DNA of 64,000 bases from Marinomonas sp. KMM3893 (GTDB taxonomy: Bacteria > Pseudomonadota > Gammaproteobacteria > Pseudomonadales > Marinomonadaceae), in assembly GCF_004352855.1 (NCBI RefSeq), contig NZ_SJSC01000004.1:1-64000 (forward strand), given 5' to 3'. The translations under genes were made by a program, and so were the position numbers. Positions 1 to 6,689 of this stretch are shown piece after piece. Numbering within the stretch: the stretch's first letter is position 1; the number at the start of each line of letters is the position of its first letter. The notes under the pieces are model-generated. The model was not told the DNA's origin. It saw only the letters and a list, made by a program, of their open reading frames with translations, and did no database searches.

Positions 1-27
1 AGATAAGCAAGAGTTTTAGATTGTGTT

Positions 28-104
28 GGAGTGGTAGTTCAGTTGGTTAGAATACCTGCCTGTCACGCAGGGGGTCGCGGGTTCGAGTCCCGTCCATTCC
101 GCCA
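28..104 (+). tRNA. tRNA-Asp (GUC)
   Basis: This is a 77-nt cloverleaf with an encoded CCA. The acceptor arm GGAGTGG pairs with CCATTCC (with G-U), the anticodon loop is CTGTCAC between CCTGC and GCAGG, and the T loop is GTTCGAGTC. Anticodon GTC reads Asp. The sequence is identical to the copies at 393, 758 and 4583. Confidence 0.97.
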
Positions 105-171
105 ATTACTTCTTTTCTTAAGAAAGTAAATATGGCAACGAGTTATTAGATATTCACTTTATCTAAACAGC

Positions 172-263
172 GGGTGTGTAGCTCAGTTGGGAGATTCGTT
201 TCCTAGCAAGGCGCAAAACACCGGGAGTTCAAACTCCACATCTAATAAGATGTAAAATTATTA
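172..263 (+). pseudogene. tRNA-Val-like pseudogene, copy 1
   Basis: The first 23 nt (GGGTGTGTAGCTCAGTTGGGAGA) match the 5' end of the true tRNA-Val, then the sequence diverges. A piece resembling GGGAGTTCAAACTCCACA recalls the T arm, but no anticodon stem and no matching 3' acceptor strand can be drawn. It looks like a decayed or chimeric tRNA copy carried along in each repeat unit. Confidence 0.7.
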
Positions 264-264
264 C

Positions 265-340
265 GGGTGTGTAGCTCAGTTGGGAGAGCGTCGCCCTTAC
301 AAGGCGAATGTCGGGAGTTCGAACCTCTCCACACCCACCA
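265..340 (+). tRNA. tRNA-Val (UAC)
   Basis: This is a 76-nt cloverleaf with CCA. The acceptor GGGTGTG pairs with CACACCC, the anticodon arm is GTCGC-CCTTACA-AGGCGA with anticodon TAC, and the T arm is GGGAG-TTCGAAC-CTCTCC. The copies at 630 and 4770 are identical. Confidence 0.96.
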
Positions 341-392
341 CTTACTAAACAGTGGGCTTATTGAGAGATAAGCAAGAGTTTTAGATTGTGTT

Positions 393-469
393 GGAGTGGT
401 AGTTCAGTTGGTTAGAATACCTGCCTGTCACGCAGGGGGTCGCGGGTTCGAGTCCCGTCCATTCCGCCA
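393..469 (+). tRNA. tRNA-Asp (GUC)
   Basis: Second identical copy of the 77-nt tRNA-Asp, 365 bp after the first, with anticodon GTC and encoded CCA. Confidence 0.97.
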
Positions 470-536
470 ATTACTTCTTTTCTTAAGAAAGTAAATTTGG
501 CAAAGAGTTATTAGATATTCACTTTATCTAAACAGC

Positions 537-628
537 GGGTGTGTAGCTCAGTTGGGAGATTCGTTTCCTAGCAAGGCGCAAAACACCGGGAGTTCAAACT
601 CCACATCTAATAAGATGTAAAATTATTA
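537..628 (+). pseudogene. tRNA-Val-like pseudogene, copy 2
   Basis: Second copy of the degenerate tRNA-Val-like stretch, 365 bp after the first and identical in its visible features: a good D-arm half, then lost anticodon and acceptor pairing. Confidence 0.7.
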
Positions 629-629
629 C

Positions 630-705
630 GGGTGTGTAGCTCAGTTGGGAGAGCGTCGCCCTTACAAGGCGAATGTCGGGAGTTCGAACCTCTCCACACC
701 CACCA
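630..705 (+). tRNA. tRNA-Val (UAC)
   Basis: Second intact copy of tRNA-Val with anticodon TAC and encoded CCA, identical to 265-340. Confidence 0.96.
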
Positions 706-757
706 CTTACTAAACAGTGGGCTTGTTCAAAGATAAGCAAGAGTTTTAGATTGTGTT

Positions 758-834
758 GGAGTGGTAGTTCAGTTGGTTAGAATACCTGCCTGTCACGCAG
801 GGGGTCGCGGGTTCGAGTCCCGTCCATTCCGCCA
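758..834 (+). tRNA. tRNA-Asp (GUC)
   Basis: Third identical tRNA-Asp copy, 365 bp after the second, with anticodon GTC and encoded CCA. Confidence 0.97.
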
Positions 835-901
835 ATTACTTCTTTTCTTAAGAAAGTAAATTTGGCAACGAGTTATTAGATATTCACTTTATCTAAACAG
901 C

Positions 902-969
902 GGGTGTGTAGCTCAGTTGGGAGAGCGTCGCCCTTACAAGGCGAATTTCGAACCTCTCCACACCCACCA
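902..969 (+). pseudogene. tRNA-Val with T-arm deletion
   Basis: This 68-nt copy matches the 76-nt tRNA-Val except that 8 nt (GTCGGGAG), the 5' half of the T stem and part of the variable loop, are missing after GCGAAT. The acceptor, D and anticodon arms (TAC) and the CCA are intact. Without a T stem it should not fold as a normal tRNA, so it is called a pseudogene. Confidence 0.85.
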
Positions 970-975
970 TCTAAT

Positions 976-1503
976 TTTTCAGTTAATCCTTTCTAGATTT
1001 CTTTTTATAAAGAATTCTTCTTTGTTGATGCAATAAATTATTTTTGACCGATCCGTGCCATAAATGATTCCTATTTTTTGTTGCCTTATTTCAAAAGCCT
1101 TTCTTGTGTGTTTTTGAGGTTCGCCCTAATAAGCCACAAATCCTCCAGTTTTTCTCTTTTCGAGCACCTTGTTTCACCTCATTGACTCTTTTTTTCTCTC
1201 GCCTAATTTTTAACGTTTGCTGCTTTGTGTATTCGCCTGGTTTTGTGTGAGTAGAGTTCTATTTAAAGCTGTGTGACCTAGGCTTTTTCTTAGTCGGTGC
1301 TTGGAGAGACGCTGAGGGTGGTCTATACGCGGGTTTGTTTACGATGTGTTGGCTTGTATAAACGACGGCTATTTCGTTTTAAGGTGACATCTTCCCTGAG
1401 TAGAAGCGGTAAACATAGGTCTTTTATTCCCGTGAAAAAATAAAAGACTCGCTTTATGGTGTTTGACAGAGATTACCAAGTGGGATTTAGCCGACGCGTA
1501 CAT
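976..1503. other. Non-coding stretch after the tRNA array
   Basis: About 530 AT-rich bases with no supportable gene. The one open frame here (minus strand, 1369-1566) overlaps the transposase start and has no recognisable features. The stretch ends at the apparent left tip of the IS3-type remnant. Confidence 0.6.
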
Positions 1504-2011
1504 TGTCCCGTCCTGAAATAGGTTTACACCTAGGAGACCTATTATGGGGACATCAAGTAATATCAAGCGTAAGCGTACACAGCGTGATTATACAATGGGC
1601 TTTAAAATGCAGGTGGTGATGGCCGTCGAAAAAGGCGACATGACTTATAAGCAAGTTCAAAAAATCTATGGCATCCAAGGTCGATCTACGGTGCTGACGT
1701 GGCTTCGAAAACACGGCAAAATGGATTGGTCCACTACAATGAGGTTACCCATGTCCAAATCACCGAAGGCAAAAGAGAAGCCAGCCCAAACTATCAAAAG
1801 ACTCGAGCGAGAGCTTGAAGATGAGCAATTGAGAAATCGTTTACTCAATACGGTGGTTGATATTCTCGATACTGAGCACGGAATGAATCTCAGAAAAAGT
1901 ATATAGCCAAGGTGCAAGGCGCCTTCAAACTGAAGAAAAAATCAGTTTAAGTCGTTCTTGTCAGCTTCTTGGCATTAGTAGGCAAGCAGTATATCAACAA
2001 GAGCGGCGACA
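1504..2011 (+). pseudogene. IS3-family transposase remnant (orfA and start of orfB)
   Basis: OrfA (1544-1906, 120 aa) has an N-terminal helix-turn-helix (about residues 15-55, with QVQKIYGIQGRSTVLTWLRK) and a C-terminal leucine-zipper-like helix (RLERELEDEQLRNRLL), as in IS3-type OrfA proteins. It has a good ribosome site (TAGGAG). The end of orfA carries an A5G run (1894-1899) where a -1 slip would enter orfB, as is usual in the family. The orfB frame then reads KKYIAKVQGAFKLKKK and must change frame again at an A6 run (1936-1941) to read [19 protein letters not shown], the typical start of IS3 orfB. The copy is therefore frameshifted, and it is cut off at about 2011. TGTCCCGTCCTGAAATAGG at 1504 is the probable left inverted repeat. 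Not functional. Confidence 0.8.
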
Positions 2012-2037
2012 GTGAGTTCAACAACAAGCGCCGTCAA

Positions 2038-2325
2038 ACACGTAAGGAAATTTTCCTTTCTCGCATGAATGAGTTGATGCCTTGGGATCAACTAGAAGCG
2101 GTTATTGAGCCGTTTTATCCTAAACTAGGGAATGGCAGAAGGCCTTATCCGCTATCAACCATGTTCCGCATTCACTGCATGAAACATTGGTACAACATGA
2201 GTGATCCAGCGATGGAGGATGCCTTGTGTGAGATCACGTCCATGCGCTTATTTGCTGACTTATCGTTAGATAACCCAATTCCTGATCACACCAGCATCTT
2301 TGATTTTGTGCTAGCTTGGGGTTAA
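2038..2325 (+). pseudogene. IS5-family transposase N-terminal fragment
   Basis: The reading frame from about 2038 encodes [17 protein letters not shown], then an [17 protein letters not shown] stretch and a [20 protein letters not shown] stretch. This is the conserved N-terminal part (DUF772-like) of IS5-group transposases. Only about 95 of some 300 or more residues remain. Homology ends after PDHTSIFDF and a stop follows at 2325, so the DDE catalytic core is absent. It is fused out of context to the broken IS3 orfB, showing one element landed in another or a recombination joined them. Confidence 0.8.
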
Positions 2326-2363
2326 GGGAGGGAGTGGGTCTGTTGCGTCCGTTTAAACTAAAA

Positions 2364-2394
2364 AGCTCGATAGATTCTAATAATCTATCGAGCT
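2364..2394 (-). terminator. Rho-independent terminator
   Basis: A perfect 13-bp stem AGCTCGATAGATT / AATCTATCGAGCT has a 5-nt loop. Read on the minus strand it is followed by a TTTTAG tract, so it terminates the SnoaL-like gene that ends at 2421. CTCTT on the plus side gives weak two-way ability. Confidence 0.85.
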
Positions 2395-2420
2395 CTTCAA
2401 ATTTGGCAGATGGTTAGCCA

Positions 2421-2921
2421 TTATTTTTTGGCGTGGTAAGCCTTAGAAACTGCGTAGCTGTTTTCGAACCAGTTCCAGCTTTTTACCTTGCCGTTTTCAA
2501 CATGAACTCGTACCGCCCAGCTGAACTTTCCAGTATCTACGCCCGATTTGTTAGTAATTGCACTCATCGTACCCATAAATACTGCTTGGTCACCACTTGC
2601 AAAGCTGTAATCTGTCGACCAGCTAGTGACTTTTAGGCCTGCACCGAAGCGAGGCAGAAAAACGTTAAGCACAGTGTCTTTAGATTTCCAGTTGCCAATC
2701 CACGGAATGCTAGAGTCACCTTCATTGTGCCAGACAAAATCGTCAGCCATTAATGACTGAAGTTTTTTCATATCGCCAGAGCCTGCTGCCCATAGGAATG
2801 CTTGAGCTGTTTCTAGCGTTTTAGCCGAGTCAACTGGTTTGGTGTTATCTGCGAAAGCTGGTGTTAGTTGGAAAAATGCCAATAGTGTCGCTAGACCAAT
2901 TAGTAAATTCTTCTTAAACAT
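2421..2921 (-). CDS. Exported SnoaL-like (NTF2-fold) protein
   Basis: A 166-aa protein. Residues 1-24 form a signal peptide (basic MFKKN start, hydrophobic core, AFA before Asp25), so it is probably periplasmic. The rest resembles the SnoaL/ketosteroid-isomerase-like cone: an early helix pair (TAQAFLWAAGSGDMKKLQSLMADDFVWH), a short loop with PWIGNWKSKD, and late beta strands (WAVRVHVENGKVKSWNWF). Such proteins bind or isomerise small hydrophobic molecules, but no substrate can be read from the sequence. It is divergent from a LysR gene (107 bp apart), which makes it the likely regulated target. A terminator follows. The family call is fairly secure; the function is unknown. Confidence 0.75.
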   Translation of the reverse strand: MFKKNLLIGLATLLAFFQLTPAFADNTKPVDSAKTLETAQAFLWAAGSGDMKKLQSLMADDFVWHNEGDSSIPWIGNWKSKDTVLNVFLPRFGAGLKVTSWSTDYSFASGDQAVFMGTMSAITNKSGVDTGKFSWAVRVHVENGKVKSWNWFENSYAVSKAYHAKK

Positions 2922-3028
2922 CTTTTTCTCCTGATTGTCAGTTTTACATTTTTAATGTGTTGATATGAATATTATGCCTGTGCTATTTTTTTGTATATTC
3001 CCTAATTAAACACATATGGTATGCAAAA

Positions 3029-3913
3029 ATGCACAGCTTGCGATGGAGCGATCTGCAATATGTTCTAGCGGTAGCGAATGAAGGCTCGTTATCTGCCGCA
3101 GCGAGAGCACTTGGTGTCAATCACAGTACTGTATTGCGGCGTCTTGAGGCGTTTGAGTATCGCCATAAAATACGCGTTTTTCATAAACTCTCTGCGGGTT
3201 ATAAATTAACGGTTGAAGGGCAACAATTATTAGAGTCAGCTTTGGTGGTGGAATCCACCGTGAAAGCTCTAGAGCATAAAATCTTTGGTCAAGAAATGAA
3301 GCTAGAAGGGACGCTAAGATTGACCACGACAGACGCTTTGTCGCGTTTAGTCTTGAGCACGCATCTAGCCGCTTTTCATCAACTCTACCCAAAGATTCAG
3401 TTGGAGCTAAGCCTGACTTCTCGTCGCTTAGATATTTCGCATTTAGATGCAGATGTTGCCATTCGTCCTGCTAGTGAGCTGCCAGAAACCTTAGTTGGCT
3501 CTAAATTATGTAAAATAACGTTTGGGGTATATGGGGCACCTGACTATATCAATAGTTTGCAGGGCAAACATCCTATTGAGTCTGCAGCGTGGTTAGTAAT
3601 GTATCAAGGCAGTGCTTCTTTGCAGATTTCAAATTTAATTTCACAAGAAAAAATACTAATGAAAGCCGACTCTTTTGAACCTTTGGTCATGGCTGCTGAA
3701 AATAAAATGGGGTTGGCTTACCTGCCTTGTTTTGTTGGAGATGACTCTAGATCGCTACAAAAAGTCGATATAGATATACAGCACCAAAGCATAGACCTTT
3801 GGATAATGACCCACAAAGATTTGCAAAGCTCCGCTCGGGTAAAAGTGTTTTTAGACTTTATGAAAGAAGCAATAAGAGGGGATTTAAATAGGCTTTCTGG
3901 CTTTGTTAAATAG
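3029..3913 (+). CDS. LysR-family transcriptional regulator
   Basis: A 294-aa protein. Residues about 5-65 form the winged helix-turn-helix of LysR proteins (DLQYVLAVANEGSLSAAARA, then LGVNHSTVLRRLEAFE). The remainder is a periplasmic-binding-like effector domain starting near LRLTTTDALSR. The length is normal for the family. It is transcribed away from the SnoaL-like gene, the usual LysR arrangement in which the regulator controls its divergent neighbour and itself from the 107-bp gap. The ribosome site before the ATG is weak. The effector is unknown. Confidence 0.9.
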   Translation: MHSLRWSDLQYVLAVANEGSLSAAARALGVNHSTVLRRLEAFEYRHKIRVFHKLSAGYKLTVEGQQLLESALVVESTVKALEHKIFGQEMKLEGTLRLTTTDALSRLVLSTHLAAFHQLYPKIQLELSLTSRRLDISHLDADVAIRPASELPETLVGSKLCKITFGVYGAPDYINSLQGKHPIESAAWLVMYQGSASLQISNLISQEKILMKADSFEPLVMAAENKMGLAYLPCFVGDDSRSLQKVDIDIQHQSIDLWIMTHKDLQSSARVKVFLDFMKEAIRGDLNRLSGFVK

Positions 3914-4061
3914 TACGTTTGAGCATTCGCTTTCTAATTCAGTGCCTAAACAGGTAAGTGGGGTCATGCTGGAGAGGTGTCATAGCTGGCGTAGGAAGAT
4001 TCGCTAGGCTTGAAAAGCGTATTTGCAACGGCGTTTTTCAAGGTGGTGGTCGCCTCAAATC

Positions 4062-4277
4062 TTAAGCTACGTTTTTGTGTCGCTCTGGATACTCATTTCT
4101 TTTTGTCTGATACCACATTTCTCGCTTCGCCAGTATCCCAACATCAAGACCATACTGTCTCTGGTTTGGTGTCACAAACTTAATCCTGCTATGGCGATGT
4201 GCATGGTTGCAGCGATAAACAAATTCATTTACCCGTATGCGTGATTCCTCTAATGATCTAAAACCTTCCACGGCCAA
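4062..4277 (-). pseudogene. IS3-family orfB C-terminal remnant
   Basis: The frame reads a SLEESRIRVNEFVYRCN segment followed by HRHSRIKFVTPNQR and ILAKRE...PERH. This is the conserved C-terminal tail of IS3-type integrases (normally HRHSAIKFVTPxQRH, then AKxxxPERW). Only about 70 aa survive, without the DDE core, and on the strand opposite to the orfA remnant at 1544. It is a dead fragment, possibly of a different IS3 copy. Confidence 0.7.
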
Positions 4278-4582
4278 CGTGGATGATACCTTATCGTTCT
4301 AAACAGTGATTCTGAGAGCAAGACGAATCATTATGGTGTCAGCCCTGCTTTTGACGTGTTGCTTATGGCATCGGGTTGGGTTTCTGGTTAAGGGGGAGCG
4401 CGCTAAAGAGTAGGGTGGTGTGGCTGAAATGCTGGAAACAGAATTAATATTGTTTTTTTAAATTAAAGTGTTGATTTAATAAGAATTTCACTTATAATTC
4501 GCGTCGTTGTCATCGAGGGCAGAATGAAATTTTCGCTTCTAGTTATAGATTGCTTAAAATTCAGATCGTATTCGTTGAGACT

Positions 4583-4659
4583 GGAGTGGTAGTTCAGTTG
4601 GTTAGAATACCTGCCTGTCACGCAGGGGGTCGCGGGTTCGAGTCCCGTCCATTCCGCCA
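4583..4659 (+). tRNA. tRNA-Asp (GUC)
   Basis: Fourth identical copy of the 77-nt tRNA-Asp with anticodon GTC and encoded CCA. It is separated from the main array by the IS-rich insert. Confidence 0.97.
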
Positions 4660-4769
4660 ATTACTTCTTTTCTTAAGGGAGTGAGTTTGGCAAAGCGTTA
4701 TTAGATATTCACACTATCTAAGTATTAAGGAGTTAAAACTCCACATCTAATAAGATGTAAAATTATTGC

Positions 4770-4845
4770 GGGTGTGTAGCTCAGTTGGGAGAGCGTCGCC
4801 CTTACAAGGCGAATGTCGGGAGTTCGAACCTCTCCACACCCACCA
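4770..4845 (+). tRNA. tRNA-Val (UAC)
   Basis: Intact 76-nt tRNA-Val, identical to 265-340. The spacer before it keeps the ACTCCACATCTAATAAG part of the tRNA-like pseudogene of the main array but has lost that pseudogene's 5' half. Confidence 0.96.
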
Positions 4846-5343
4846 TTCGATAATTAAGAAATAAAAATATTTTAAGGCTGTAACTTACTGAATTTAATAT
4901 ATATTAAATTTCTAGTTCTTCTTTTTTTACAGTCTACCCTTCCTTTTTTAAATCTATAAATTTCAGCAGAAACTTGCATGTGGCGAATCTGTGACCATCA
5001 TGTGACCATCTTAATTATTTACCTTTTCAATTTTTGCTCATATTTAGATCAGCTTGGCTATTTTATAGCTAATTTCGACCTTCGCCTGTTTTAGTTCACG
5101 ATAAAACCATGATATTCATGGTCACAAATATTCTGTGACCACATTGGTTACTAAGTGACTTTAAAGTACCTAAAGTGCATATTTCTTTACTTGCATAACT
5201 TATTGATGAATAAAGAACTTTCTTGTTAGGTATGATTGGTCGGCTTTGTTGTAGTTAAAACTCCCATGTGACCAAAATACTTAAATAAGTTATTTTTTTG
5301 TTTATAGTATCGAAGTGGGTGTCTTCGTATTGAACGCTCGCGT
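4846..5343. promoter_or_regulatory. Regulatory gap with five TGTGACCA motifs
   Basis: This 498-bp gene-free stretch before the WYL regulator holds TGTGACCA at 4990, 5001, 5134 and 5267, and its reverse complement TGGTCACA at 5119. The pair at 5119-5141 makes an inverted repeat (8-bp arms, 7-bp spacer). The pair at 4990/5001 is a direct repeat with an 11-bp period, about one helical turn. Such clustering suggests binding sites for a dimeric repressor or activator, the adjacent WYL protein being the first candidate. The arms are not in the TGTGA-N6-TCACA order of CRP sites. Confidence 0.6.
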
Positions 5344-6393
5344 ATGATTTTTACTCTTAATCATAGGGGGCAGGGAGTGGGCACTAATTACAACGCATTA
5401 TTTCGTCAGATAGAGATCTTAAGAGCTATTCCAGATAGCCCTGAGCGTGCTATATCGACTGCAACGATACAAACGGTATTAGAGGGGAAAGGCTTTAGTG
5501 TCCCAGAGCGCACTCTTCAGAGAGATCTTAAAGCGTTAACTAAGCAGTTTGGTTTAAATCGTGATACATCAAGACCTATGTACAGGTGGAGTTTTAAAGG
5601 TAATAGTCCTATTAACTTTGAGTCCATGGACACGCCTGCGGCTTTGGCGTGGGTTCTTGCTCGGGATCAGGTTTCTGGTTTACTCCCAAAAATTGCAACG
5701 GAGCAGCTTAATCAATATTTTGAAACTGCTCAAAACTACTTAGATGGCTTAAAGCAAAATAGTCTTGTCGACTGGGCCAATCATGTTACCTCATTGCCAA
5801 ATGGTAAATATTTAGTTCCTGCGAGAGTTAATGATGAAATTTGGTGGAATCTCTCCCTTGCTTTACTTGAAGGCTACGCATTAGATGTCGTTTATAACAA
5901 ACGCGGTGAGGATGAACCGAAGAGCTACGTGATCCATCCTTATGGGATGATTATTCGCCATAGTGTGAGTTATCTGGTTGGGTCAGCAAATGACTATCAG
6001 GATATAGCGCACTTTGCATTACATAGATTTTTGAAAGCAACAAAATCCGAACGAGCCTATCGTCCTGTGCCTAGCTTCAATATACAAGATCACATTTCTT
6101 CAGGTGGGTTTGGTGTGAGGATGTCTGAGCCGTTGAGTGATGATATTCAGCTTAGAGCCACCATCAAGAAGGAATTGGCTCAGACGCTGCTGGAGACACC
6201 TCTGAGTCTTAATCAAGAGTTGGTGTCATCAGATAATTCTGACTTGTATGACTTACTTGTTACTGTTCCTAATGATCAGCAAACGTTTATGTGGGTTTTA
6301 AGCCATGGCTCACAGATTAATGTAATAGAGCCTATGGAGTGGCGTAAAAAAATACATGAGCATGCTAGGGGGATTTTGAATTCTTCAGCATAG
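5344..6393 (+). CDS. WYL-domain transcriptional regulator
   Basis: A 349-aa protein. Residues about 15-75 form a DeoR-like winged helix-turn-helix (YNALFRQIEILRAIP, then PERTLQRDLKAL). Residues about 150-235 form a WYL domain (IWWNLSLALLEGYALDVVYNK, VIHPYGMIIRHSVSYLVGS), followed by a WCX-like C-terminal extension. WYL domains sense ligands such as nucleotides and occur in metabolic and defence regulators. The ATG at 5344 lacks a clear ribosome site, whereas AGGGGG six bases before GTG 5377 would give a 338-aa product starting at Val12. Five TGTGACCA motifs upstream may be its operators. No obvious target gene adjoins it. Confidence 0.85.
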   Translation: MIFTLNHRGQGVGTNYNALFRQIEILRAIPDSPERAISTATIQTVLEGKGFSVPERTLQRDLKALTKQFGLNRDTSRPMYRWSFKGNSPINFESMDTPAALAWVLARDQVSGLLPKIATEQLNQYFETAQNYLDGLKQNSLVDWANHVTSLPNGKYLVPARVNDEIWWNLSLALLEGYALDVVYNKRGEDEPKSYVIHPYGMIIRHSVSYLVGSANDYQDIAHFALHRFLKATKSERAYRPVPSFNIQDHISSGGFGVRMSEPLSDDIQLRATIKKELAQTLLETPLSLNQELVSSDNSDLYDLLVTVPNDQQTFMWVLSHGSQINVIEPMEWRKKIHEHARGILNSSA

Positions 6394-6620
6394 GGTATTC
6401 TTGGCTAGAATAAGATATATTTTCTCAAATGATAGGACTTCAAACCTCATGGTCGATGGAAACAGGTGTGGATTGTCTGGTAATTATACAGCCTGATTTG
6501 AATGCTGTTTTGTCGTTTTGTATTTTTTAGAAGTAACAACACTTGCAACATAGATAGGTGCAGATTATTCACCTTAAATTTAACTATGTTTGATTCTTGA
6601 TTATTTAGAGGTGGAGCAGT

Positions 6621-6663
6621 CTAACTAATTGAAATGTATTATAAATACATTTCAAGCAGTTAG
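6621..6663. terminator. Hairpin between convergent genes
   Basis: The stem GAAATGTAT / ATACATTTC (loop TATAA) extends outward by CTAAC / GTTAG across a small internal loop and is followed by TTTT on the plus strand. It lies between the ends of the WYL gene (+) and the HglS-like gene (-). It is AT-rich, so moderately convincing. The rest of 6394-6689 holds nothing else I can support. Confidence 0.55.
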
Positions 6664-6689
6664 TTTTGATTTGACCTCATTCTGTTATA

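Larger units (their letters stand above)
1..970 (+). repeat. 365-bp tandem repeat carrying tRNA-Asp and tRNA-Val
   Basis: The block beginning AGATAAGCAAGAG recurs at 1, 366 and 731, an exact period of 365 bp. Each unit holds a tRNA-Asp, a degenerate tRNA-Val-like stretch and a tRNA-Val. Copies 1 and 2 differ by only a few bases. Copy 3 is shortened: it lacks 93 bp between the tRNA-like stretch and the true tRNA-Val, and 8 bp more in the T arm. A fourth, more diverged copy lies at 4583-4845. The left edge of the array may lie outside the window. Confidence 0.93.

Noticed and set aside
1369-1566. 65-aa minus-strand open frame over the IS3 left end
   Set aside because: It overlaps the orfA start and its inverted repeat, and shows no domain or ribosome site.
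1666-1917. 83-aa frame antisense to IS3 orfA
   Set aside because: A shadow of the transposase coding frame; low-complexity serine run derived from the opposite strand.
4463-4660. Minus-strand open frame beginning MAEWTGLEPATPC
   Set aside because: It is the antisense of tRNA-Asp, a well-known spurious protein in annotations; no ribosome site and no independent support.
5119-5141. CRP site at the TGGTCACA/TGTGACCA pair
   Set aside because: CRP sites read TGTGA-N6-TCACA; here the half-sites are in the opposite order with a 7-bp spacer.
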